Both the position numbers and the translations under genes were made by a program. From NCBI GenBank assembly GCA_027604665.1, contig JADGIZ010000187.1, forward strand, positions 1 through 20,606: a stretch of DNA of 20,606 nt, given 5' to 3'. The notes beneath the pieces are model-generated. The model was not told where the DNA came from and searched no databases. It was given only the letters and a program-made list of their open reading frames with translations. Source of the DNA: Polyrhizophydium stewartii (lineage: Eukaryota > Chytridiomycota > Chytridiomycetes > Rhizophydiales). This document shows positions 12,005 to 19,871 of this stretch, in pieces. Every line of letters starts with the position of its first letter. The first letter of the stretch is position 1.

Positions 12005-15000
12005 TCAGAACTCGCCGCCGGCGCCCGTGAACGTCGTTGGCAGTGCTTGCAGCACGGGCTTCGACGCGGCCGTATCCGACCTCTCGCTCGGCATGGCGTC
12101 GCTGTTTGCATCTGGCGGGCCAGTGAGGTGGCTCAGGCTCGCTGTGCTGCGTCTCGGCGACTGGAGACGACGCGGCGCTGCAGGTTCGATTGGCTTGGAG
12201 TCGCCGAAAGCAACATGCGCGGGTTTGTAGAACGAGCTGGGGACGATGCGAGGCGGCTCTTGAGTGAACGCGCCAGATCCGCCAGCATTATCGCGCAAGC
12301 GTTCTTGGGACGGGCTGCGGCGGTGCCGATACGGCTCTTGCGGCGTGCGCACCTCGATCTCGCGCCGCAGGTCGCTGATGTTGTCCTGGACGCGGTCGAT
12401 CCTCGCTTCGACGGACCGTGTCGCGGTGGCCACGATGGCCATCACTTCGCGCTCGACCACGCAGCGGCGCATATCCTCCTTGACGAGCGAGACGTCTCGC
12501 TCGAGGGCGTGCATCGTATGAGCAAGCGGGCCTTGTATATCGGCCTTGAGTTTCTTGACGTCTGCTCCGCTTGACTCGGCCCGTTTGGTTGCCTCGTGCA
12601 CCAGCGCTTCCATGGAAGCCAGCCGCGACGAAAGAGCCTCGCGCGCGCTTTTGATTGCCTGCTGGCTGTCGCGGATGGAACGCTCGTTCGCCGATGCCAT
12701 CTCGCGCCACCGGTCCTTGTTGGCCTGCTCGTGATCGCTCATACGCTGCCTTTGCTGCTCAAATGTCAGCATCGCAATATCAATCCGCGACGAGAGCTTG
12801 TCGACCACGGCATCAAGCTCAGAGTGCAGCTCGTCCACGAGCTTTTGCTGTGCAAGGCCTGCGACAACGGATCGCAGTTCTTGGATAGCGCTTTCTTCCC
12901 TGCGCTCGCTCTCGGCAGCGGCGAGCTGGGCAGCTTGCTTTGCGTCCGTCACATGCTGCGATAATTCGGACAGGCTTAGTGAGATTCCATCCGTGCGACG
13001 GCTGAACTCGACCAGCCTCTCGTCTGCCATCTGGCGAGCCGCATCGATCGCTTCCTTCAGCTGATGCGCTTTGTCTTCGATCGCCGCCGTGTTGGTGTCA
13101 ATACGCGCAGCGAGTTCCTGGCGAAGCAGCGCAGCAGAAGCCTCGAGCGACTCAATCTGGCCATTAATATTTGACATGGCCTCTTGCGTCTTTGCATGAT
13201 TATCCTCTTCCCGCTTTCCTATGCTTGCCAGTTGCGCATCCAGCCGCTCAGTCGCCGATGCCAATGCTGCCTTTTGTGCCGAATCAAGCTTGTTGAGCGA
13301 GTGCACAAGTGAGGAGATCTGCTCGGTCACGCTGGCGCTGACATGCTCCAGATCCGCTCGGGCAGGCATCGCCGCGAAAGCTTCGCGCAAGCCTTGAATC
13401 TCAGTCGCAAAGTGCTGGATACGTTGCTGTTGTTCGAGCACGCGGTGAGCGAGCTCGGTTTTGACTTCGGAGACCATATCGTTTGTGGCGCGCTCTTCCA
13501 GGCCACTGCGCATCGTCTGTAGCTGCTGGTCGTTCTCGGACACGCGCTCGTGGATTGCACGCATAGACTCGCGGAGGCGCGACTCCGTTTCAACGAGAGT
13601 ATCCGCAGATATGCGTGTCGCCATGTCAGAGCTCATCTGCAGCAAGCGCTCCTCGACATGAGCCGCCTTCTCCTGTGCGCTTGCGACCTCCAGTCTAATC
13701 TCTGCGCGCGCATCCTCCAGGTCTGTGCGCGACACATGACGGTCGAGCGAGGCCCCAAGCTCGGATACCTGCTTCTGCAAACTCTCGATGAGCGTCCTGG
13801 CGCGTTGATCCTCAGTAGTGGCGAGATGGCTGAGGTCTGCGAACTCGGCCTTGGTGGCGCGTGACGCAAGCTCTGTCTTGAAGGCTTCCAGGGCGGCGTC
13901 CAGCTGGGCGCCTCGCAGATTGATCCGCTCGTCAACGTGGACGCGAAGCTCGCGGCATGCCGCGTCGACACCCTTCATCTTTGCGCCGTTTTCGGCCACG
14001 AGCGACTCCAGCCGGTCTGATTCGGACGCCATCTTGGCTTGCGCTTGGTCAATCGCCGCGCGCAAGTCAGACTCGATGCCGGCCGCATTAGCAGCCAGAG
14101 CCTTGATTTCGTCACGCACAGCGCGCGTACTCTCGCCGATGCGGCCGGCAAGTGCAGATAACTGCGTGTCGGCATCCGCTGCCGCGCTAGCGATCGACTT
14201 GGAAACCTGCGCGACTGTCTCACGCGTCTCGTTGACGAGTGCATCATGCTCCCGGGCCGACTCGGCGATCCCCTCATCAATGCGCGCTGCAAGCTTTCTC
14301 TCCGAGTGATCGAGCTTGAGCGTCAGCTCCTCTGCAAGGCCCGAGACGGCCGAGTCCGTTTCCATGCGCGACTTGATCTCGGCGCGCAAGACTTCCTCGA
14401 CCGAGGCAATCTTGCCCTCGAGCGTCTTTTCGACAAGAAAGACGGAATCCTGCAAGGATCGCGTCACTTGTGCAACGCTAGCTTTGAGCTCCTGGTGGTT
14501 TTCGACGACCTCGCCGAATCTCTTTGCGATGGCAGTCTGCATCAGCTTGAATCCTTCTTCAAGTGTTGTCTGAAGCTGCGCCTCAAGCGTTCGCCGCGCC
14601 TGGCGTTCGTCACCCAAAATCGCGTCCACGGCCAGAAGCTGTTGGGAGACTTTCTCGAGCAGGAGCGCCTGCGAGTCGCGCACCTCGCGTTCGTGTTGGT
14701 GCTGCTGCTCAAGCCGATCAGCAAGCGCTGCGGCGTTTTCTTGGCGAACACGCTCGACGCCCGCGGCTGCCGCCTGCCGAAGCGACTCGACGCGATCTAT
14801 CAAGTCTCGCTCCTGGGATTGGATGACACGCCGGATTTCAGCGCACACGCCACGGATGCTGTCTTCAAACTGGCCGCGGAACCGCGCGTCGGCGTCGATG
14901 CGCTGACGGATCTCGCCAAGCGCAGACTCGGTGCGGCGCGCAAGTGTCTCTGTCGTGGCACTGACGGTCGTGTGCAGCGATTCAAGTGCCTGCTCATGGT

Positions 15001-16238
15001 CCTTGATGGCGCGCATCGACTCGGCGCCGCGCCGCATCTCAGCTTCCCAGTCCTTAGCCTTTGCGTAGAACTCGTTGCCAACCTGGTTCGCCTTGAGCAG
15101 AGATGCTTCCGTCGTGTACCTCATCTGGTTGATTGCCTCGGCTGCAGCGCGGAAGCGGTCATCCTGGTCGCGGATGGTCCGCTCTTCGCTCTGTTGCCTG
15201 CCGGCAATGTCGGCGACGAGCTGGTGCAGCTTGCTGCTGTCGCGTTCCATGCGGCTGGCCAGCTGCGCGGCGGCCTCGCGGGCACGCTGATCGGACTCGG
15301 CAACCTGCCGCGACAACTCGCGGATGGTCGCCGCGTCCGCGGTGGTCGAGTCCTGCAGCTTGTCGACCCGCGCCGCCAGCGTGGCCAGCATCGTCTTGCC
15401 TGCATTGAGCTCCGATTCAAGCCAACTGCGGGACCGCCGCTCGAGTTGCAGCTGCTCCTCAGAAAACCTCAGTTTTGACAGTAGCTCGTCGGCTGCTGTC
15501 ACAAGCGAGTTATGCACTGGCATTGCGCTGGTCAGCGGGGTGGGAAGTGGCATCTGCTGCGTCTGATGATCTTGCTGCTGCTGCTGTTGTTGTTGCGATG
15601 CCGGCGGAACGCCAAACGACGGTGCCTGGAAAGATGAGTTTTTGGCTGTGCTGGACGATGAAGCAGGCGAAGCTGGGCCTGTCCACAGGCTCTGCACGGC
15701 ACTTGGACCTCCAATCGCAGTCGGCAGTAGTGACCCGCCGAGCAGTGTCGTCGTCGTTCGGGGCGGCAAGTAGGGGATCTTGCATTCGGTCAGCAGCTGC
15801 ATCGCGCTCGATGCGGCGGCCGTGCGCCGCAAGCCCACCTCGGCGGTTTGCGCAGACAGGCGCTCCGCAGATCTCTGCCACCATGCGTGTCAGCAACAGC
15901 GCCAGCGGGGTCGCTCGGCACACGCCGCACCTGTGTTGCCGCCGCGATACTCGAGCCGCTTGTCGCCAGGGCCGCTGCACCGCCGCCCGCGGCCGGTGCG
16001 GCGCTCGAGACTGTGCCTATAAGCCTCCTGTACTCATTAATCTCTGTCTGCCGCTCGAGCGCCTTTCTGTTGCGGCGGCGGCCATCAGCAGCCGCGATGC
16101 CGCCGAGATCAGGCCCGATCTGAGCTGTGACCACCTTCGCTTCGTCTCCTCGTTCTGCAGCTTCAGGTACTCCTTCAGCGCCTTGTCCTGCTCGCGCCGC
16201 GCCCGCTCGCGCTCGTCTAGGCCCGCGAAGAAGCTCAT
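12005..16238 (-). CDS. Long coiled-coil protein of unrecognised family (3 exons)
   Basis: Function unknown. Exons on the minus strand: 16238-16135, 16066-15931, 15874-12005, with introns of 68 and 56 nt and consistent phases, giving 1,369 residues. The start ATG (16236-16238) opens MSFFAGLDERERARREQDK, a charged helix continuing to RQTEINEYRRLIG. An Ala/Gly/Ser linker follows, then a Pro/Ser-rich stretch with eight Gln (about 174-181). About 1,050 residues of nearly unbroken heptad-like coiled coil run from about 205 to 1,250. The tail (about 1,255-1,369) is Ser/Pro/Arg-rich with RRSPSQER and SPRRS, possible phosphorylation sites. No signal peptide, membrane span or enzymatic motif is seen. 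The long stop-free minus frame, coherent heptads and clean junctions support a real gene. A centrosomal, basal-body/ciliary or tether role is conceivable from architecture alone. It is divergent from VAMP and convergent with NBAS. Confidence 0.87.
15572..15595 (-). repeat. Poly-glutamine codon run in the coiled-coil gene
   Basis: Eight consecutive Gln codons on the minus strand (three CAA, four CAG, one CAA) encode residues about 174-181, in the Pro/Ser-rich linker before the coiled coil. Mixed CAA/CAG use makes the tract less prone to slippage than a pure CAG repeat. Confidence 0.95.
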
Positions 16239-16429
16239 CCGCGGGGGGGGGGGCGGCGCTCTGTGAGAAACAATGTGGCACGTGGGCCACGCCAGTTTTA
16301 CAGTCGCCAATTCCAGATGCAGGCGCGCCACGCAGGGGCGCTTCGGCCTCCCAAAGATAGGAGCACGGCAGCAGCCGATAAAGCCGCGGGAGATGCCACC
16401 ATCCGACTGCACCCGACTCACACACTCAC
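16239..16429. promoter_or_regulatory. Divergent shared upstream region of coiled-coil gene and VAMP
   Basis: The 191 bp between two start codons on opposite strands must contain both 5' UTRs and promoters. It holds a run of 11 G (16243-16253) directly upstream of the minus-strand start, a palindromic CACGTG E-box (16279-16284) flanked by GTGG and GGCCAC, and a CCAAT pentamer (16307-16311). These are short motifs that can occur by chance; the bidirectional arrangement itself is certain if both starts are right. Confidence 0.6.
16243..16253 (+). repeat. G11 homopolymer in the coiled-coil gene 5' UTR
   Basis: Eleven G on the plus strand, read as eleven C in the minus-strand transcript, ending 5 bp before the start codon. 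It is length-variable in principle and prone to sequencing error, but lies outside coding sequence. Confidence 0.9.
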
Positions 16430-17005
16430 ATGTCGTCAACCTCCCCCACCGGCGACGGCGCCAGCCCAGGCACGCGCACCTCGCCCGTCAAGGTCTCTGT
16501 CGCGCGCAACTCCACAGGCCGCCCCGTCAGCAGCACGCAGCCGCCAATGACGCAGGTGCAGGGCCACAGTGCTGGCCAAGCGCTCGCTCAGACGCAGTCG
16601 CAGGCATCCAAGGCTGCCCAGGTGCAGACCAAGGTCGACGAAGTCATCGACATCATGCAGAACAACATCGACAAGGTCATGCAGCGCGGCGAGAAGCTCG
16701 AGACGCTGCAAAACAAGACGGACGACTTGTCTCACGGCGCCCTCCAGTTCAAAAAGGGCTCGGCAGCCATCAAGAACGAGATGTGCGGCGCTGCTTTGTT
16801 CGCCGCGCCTGCCCGCTGCATGCTGACCGCCGCGACTGACCTCCGCGACCGAACGCCGCATGCTGCCCGCTGCGTCGATCCGCTGCATGCTGACCGTGCT
16901 CTTTGCAGGTGGTGGAAGAACATGAAACTCAATCTGATCATTGCAGGCGTTGTTTCGTGCATCATCGTCATCGCAGTTGTGGGCATTGTTGGCATTCGCA
17001 AGTGA
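16430..17005 (+). CDS. VAMP/synaptobrevin-type R-SNARE (2 exons)
   Basis: Vesicle R-SNARE that zips with Q-SNAREs to fuse secretory vesicles. Exons 16430-16782 and 16909-17005 give 149 residues. Residues 1-62 are a Ser/Thr/Pro/Gln-rich variable head without a longin domain, so this is a short brevin. The SNARE motif (about 64-117) has VDEVIDIMQNNIDKVMQRGE with the zero-layer arginine at residue 86. A WWKNMK juxtamembrane segment follows, then one membrane anchor (about 125-147, LNLIIAGVVSCIIVIAVVGI) and a tail of two or three residues: a tail-anchored protein. The junction rebuilds ATG TGG TGG, the conserved juxtamembrane Trp pair. The intron is also open in frame; without splicing the protein would be 191 residues with an odd 42-residue insert. 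Closest to Snc1/2 and VAMP1-3 types; the exact paralogue is not resolved. Confidence 0.94.
   Translation: MSSTSPTGDGASPGTRTSPVKVSVARNSTGRPVSSTQPPMTQVQGHSAGQALAQTQSQASKAAQVQTKVDEVIDIMQNNIDKVMQRGEKLETLQNKTDDLSHGALQFKKGSAAIKNEMCGAALFAAPARCMLTAATDLRDRTPHAARCVDPLHADRALCRWWKNMKLNLIIAGVVSCIIVIAVVGIVGIRK
16783..16908 (+). other. VAMP intron, stop-free and in frame, with internal duplication
   Basis: A 126-nt GT-AG intron (donor GAT|GTGCGG, acceptor TTTGCAG), about twice the usual length here. A 17-nt sequence containing the branch-like TGCTGAC occurs exactly at 16813-16829 and again at 16880-16896. Length is a multiple of three and no stop occurs in frame. Removing it restores the conserved SNARE-to-anchor spacing. 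Confidence 0.85.
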
Positions 17006-17050
17006 ATTGCAGACGCATCTCAAATATACCCGCATTGCCTCCAACCGTGT
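17006..17050. other. Convergent 45-bp gap between VAMP and PDCD2 stops
   Basis: Forty-five bp separate two opposing stop codons. It contains an A/T-richer patch (CAAATATACC near 17021-17030) but no clear AATAAA in either direction. Confidence 0.85.
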
Positions 17051-18638
17051 TCATTCCTGCTTGGCCTGCTCTTGGCGCTTGCGCAGCGCCTCGCGCACGG
17101 AATCGCCAAGGCCAGCCTGGCTAAAGTGCTGCACGGCAACAAACTCGCGAGCGAGCGCTGCGCCGCTCGGCTTGCAGTCCGCTGCACACGTGTACAGCAA
17201 CACCGTCCCCCAGTCCAGAGCATCCTTGTCAGAGTGATCGAGACCAAGATTGTTGAGCATCTGCGGCATGATCTTCACCACAGCCCGCGATTTAGCGTCT
17301 GCTCCGCTCTGGGGTGAGGCATCTGGTCGATGGCCAAACTAACCTGCATCTCGAACTGGCGCCGCGAGCCGCAGTGTGCACAGGACGCGACATCGGCCGG
17401 CTGCGCCGGCAGATCGCTGGCAGGCAGAGGCTGTTGCTCAGCAGGCGCGCCAGCGACGCGATAATACCTGGAAACCGTCGAATATGTCAGCCATGTGCCT
17501 GATGGGCTCGGCGCATCTCGCACGTCCGCCCCACCTCAGGACCTGCTCCGGCGCGAGTGCAACGCGCTTCTGGAACTTGAGGAACGCCGAATCAACGTCC
17601 ACCTTGGTCTCCTCCTCCATGGCGAGCATCTCATCCTCTTCCGGGTCTGACACACCGACGCTGCCTATGGCATCCACAAGATCGTCGCGCTTTGGCAAAG
17701 CGCTGGCTGCGTCAGGCTCGTCGTCGTCCTCGAGCTCGAATTCGGGGAACAGCGCCTTCATGCGAACAGCATCGACTGCGGAGGCAGGCTCTGATTCTGC
17801 GCCGCAGAGTGACTTGTGCTGCCCGAGGTCCCAGTCGAGAACCGCGTGCGTCTTGCCGCAGTAGCGCACGTTCTTGCACTTTGAGCATCGCAGTGATCCC
17901 TTGAGTCCGCAGACCTTGCAGAACTCGTCGGCGGGCTGGATTTTGAACTCGCCGTCGGGCGTGTAGATTGAGTTGTCGCGGGGCAGCTGCGACCGGAAGA
18001 GTTTGAAGCTGCCAAGTCCGCACTCTCGCGGGTCAGCCCTGCGCATTGTCGACCGAGCGACGATGACGCAGCTCGCACCGATCGGCTTGGTCTGTCTTAT
18101 GGCACACGCCGTTCTTGCAGCAGAAGAGATACAGAGTCCGATGGAATGCCTGCTCGATGCTGTCCTGCGGCGTGTAGAGCTGCCGATCCGCGTCAGCACC
18201 GGCTTGATGCTATGCGAGCTCAGAGGTGGGCCGGCTCTGGCGCACCTGCAGGAGGAGCGCCATCGGCTGGCCGCAGCCCGTGCACTCGACGTCCTTGGCC
18301 GCCAGCGGGGCAGTCGGGTCGAGCCAAATCTGCAGTATCATAGCGCCGCAAACGGCACCCATCAGCGACGCAGCGACCGCGGCGGCAGGCCCAGGCAGGG
18401 CCCAGCGTCAGCCTGGCGACCGTCTCAAGGCAGCCGAGTGGTCGTTGGCGCGACTTGCCGGCCGGCCGCCGCTCTTGTTTGGAAAGTCGTCCATGGTGGT
18501 GAAGAGCTCTGGCAGCGGCTCGGCAGACTCCTCGACGACAAAGCCCAGCTGCACGGCGCCGCGGTCCGCGCCGGCGTCCGAGCGGCCGTCGTCGCTGTCG
18601 CTGTCCATGTCGATGTCGGCGTCGAGGCGTTTCGCCAT
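17051..18638 (-). CDS. PDCD2: PDCD2 / Tsr4 homologue with MYND zinc finger (6 exons)
   Basis: PDCD2/Tsr4 proteins are dedicated chaperones of ribosomal protein uS5 (Rps2) in 40S biogenesis. Minus-strand exons: 18638-18459, 18329-18246, 18179-18079, 18008-17535, 17467-17344, 17272-17051; phases agree and give 394 residues. An acidic N-terminus leads to LGF and FPNKSGGRPIWLDP, the family's GGRP-W block, then CTGC (76-79), LLLQ, FCCKNGVC and FRSQLPRDN. The MYND finger spans Cys152-Cys190 with Cys152/155/163/166/172, His176, His186 and Cys190. An acidic FPEFELEDDDE segment follows, then APEQVLRYY, CAHC, and the C-terminal IMPQMLNNL...DWGTVLLYTC block. Human PDCD2 has 344 residues; the excess is in the termini and acidic linkers. 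The first intron is GC-AG. The junction at 18079/18008 (NGVC to FKLF) is the least certain. The start lies 18 bp after the HUT1 stop. Confidence 0.94.
18330..18458 (-). other. GC-AG intron, first intron of PDCD2
   Basis: A 129-nt intron with donor CCG|GCAAGT and acceptor CTGCAG on the minus strand. Both sides are phase 0, and removal joins GGRP to IWLDP, matching the family's conserved GGRPAWL. The donor hexamer is identical to that of the EMC1 GC-AG intron. Confidence 0.82.
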
Positions 18639-18656
18639 GCAAAGAAAAAAGCACAT
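18639..18656 (-). other. 18-bp HUT1-PDCD2 junction, in frame
   Basis: The HUT1 TGA (18659-18657) is followed directly by ATG (18656-18654) in the same frame, then four pyrimidine-rich codons and TGC before the PDCD2 ATG at 18638. No room exists for a separate promoter, so PDCD2 transcription must start inside HUT1 or the two share a transcript. Confidence 0.9.
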
Positions 18657-19871
18657 TCATTTCCGCGCCGCCTTGGTGTCGGCCGCACTCACGCTGCCCG
18701 GCGGCGATACATCCTCCGCGACGTGCTTCTTGCCCTTCCCGTGGCTCTTGCCAAACGACTCCCAGATGATCCCCGCAAAGACCAGCGCAACAGAGCCCCA
18801 CTGGCCAAGCGTGACGCGGTGATTGAATGCAAAGACAGACAGCAAGATCGAAAACATCTTGCGGGTCACGGTGACAGTGACGAGCACGATGGCGCCAAAG
18901 CGCTCCAGTGTGTGGAAGATGAAGCACTGGCCGACGGCGCCGGCAAAGCCAAACAACACAACGTCAAAGACGACGGCGGGCTGGCGGCGGCAGAATGCAA
19001 TCGCGTCCCAGAGCTCCGTCGTGTACGGGTCCAGCATCGAGGCCGCGTCGAGAACCTGCGGCGGCAGCGACGCCGCCAAGGTTGCGGGAGCAAGGTACGG
19101 GGGAAGCAGCCTGGTTACGGGTGCAAAGGCATGCGAGGCAAACGCCCACGCATCGTGCGTGTACGGGGCCATAAGCAGATATACGGTCATGAGCACAAAC
19201 GAGATGACGTTCATCCAGACCATCATTGATGCGCCAGAGACCTTGAAGCGCGAGAAGATGCGATCCTGGATCGAGTTGACGGCGCCATCCAGAAGCAGGT
19301 TGCAGCTGAGCAGGCCAATGCCGAGCAGAGAGCTTGATGCGAGACCCTTTGCGGCCTTGCCTGGGCTAACGGGCTGCTGCAGCATGAAAGTCGAGACGCC
19401 AACAGTCACGAGGAGGACCACAAGGTACTTTTGCAGAGGGAACGTGCGCCGGTACATAATGAAGTTCATGAGCATCACGGGAATCAGCTTGCACGACTTG
19501 CCGAGCACCAGCGTCGGGTAGTCGATGTGCTTGAGCGCAGCGTAGCCAAACGGCGACGCCATGGACGTGATGATGGACAAGCGCACGTAGTTCAGCAGCA
19601 GCGCCGGGGAGAGCGTGCCGAGCGGCAGGCGGCGCACGACCACAAAGAGAACGCCGACGAGGGCCGCTATCAGCGCCTGGCACTGGTTCAGAAACACAAA
19701 GAACCGGAACCGCTCCTTGTCCTCGCCGTACGGCGTTGTCGACACGCGCTCCTGGGTGACGCCCCACGTCAGGAAGCAGGCGTAGATGCCCGCGACGCAG
19801 AAAAGGAGCTCGAATGTGCCGGGCTTGACCGGCGCGGTCGTCGCCGCCGCGGTCGCCGCTGCCGTCGTCAT
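18657..19871 (-). CDS. HUT1: HUT1/SLC35B1-type ER nucleotide(-sugar) transporter, single exon
   Basis: Multi-pass ER transporter of the SLC35B family. Yeast Hut1 is linked to UDP-galactose transport, and human SLC35B1 to UDP-sugar or ATP/ADP exchange across the ER membrane. The 404-residue protein has about eight to ten hydrophobic spans. Family marks are GIYACFLTWGVTQERV (28-43), LKHIDYPTLVLGKSCKLIPV (113-132), LLLDGAVNSIQDRI (192-205), GQCFIFHTLERFG (314-326) and VTVTRKM (333-339). The start at 19871 precedes a short Ala/Thr-rich leader; the frame stays open upstream to an ATG at 20183 but that part has no family likeness. Relative to my memory of yeast Hut1, the loop at about 235-295 is longer. 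The C-terminus ends TKAARK, not a canonical KKXX signal. It is the only single-exon gene here. Confidence 0.96.
   Translation of the reverse strand: MTTAAATAAATTAPVKPGTFELLFCVAGIYACFLTWGVTQERVSTTPYGEDKERFRFFVFLNQCQALIAALVGVLFVVVRRLPLGTLSPALLLNYVRLSIITSMASPFGYAALKHIDYPTLVLGKSCKLIPVMLMNFIMYRRTFPLQKYLVVLLVTVGVSTFMLQQPVSPGKAAKGLASSSLLGIGLLSCNLLLDGAVNSIQDRIFSRFKVSGASMMVWMNVISFVLMTVYLLMAPYTHDAWAFASHAFAPVTRLLPPYLAPATLAASLPPQVLDAASMLDPYTTELWDAIAFCRRQPAVVFDVVLFGFAGAVGQCFIFHTLERFGAIVLVTVTVTRKMFSILLSVFAFNHRVTLGQWGSVALVFAGIIWESFGKSHGKGKKHVAEDVSPPGSVSAADTKAARK

Noticed and set aside
14246..15478. 410-codon open frame on the plus strand opposite the coiled-coil gene
   Set aside because: It is the antisense of a GC-rich coiled-coil coding exon. 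Its composition is Leu/Arg/Ala-rich without domains, and the minus frame has coherent heptads and spliced N-terminal exons.
18639..18656. Trans-splice acceptor suggested by the pyrimidine tract before the PDCD2 ATG
   Set aside because: There is no AG between the pyrimidine-rich CTTTTTTCTTTGC and the ATG.
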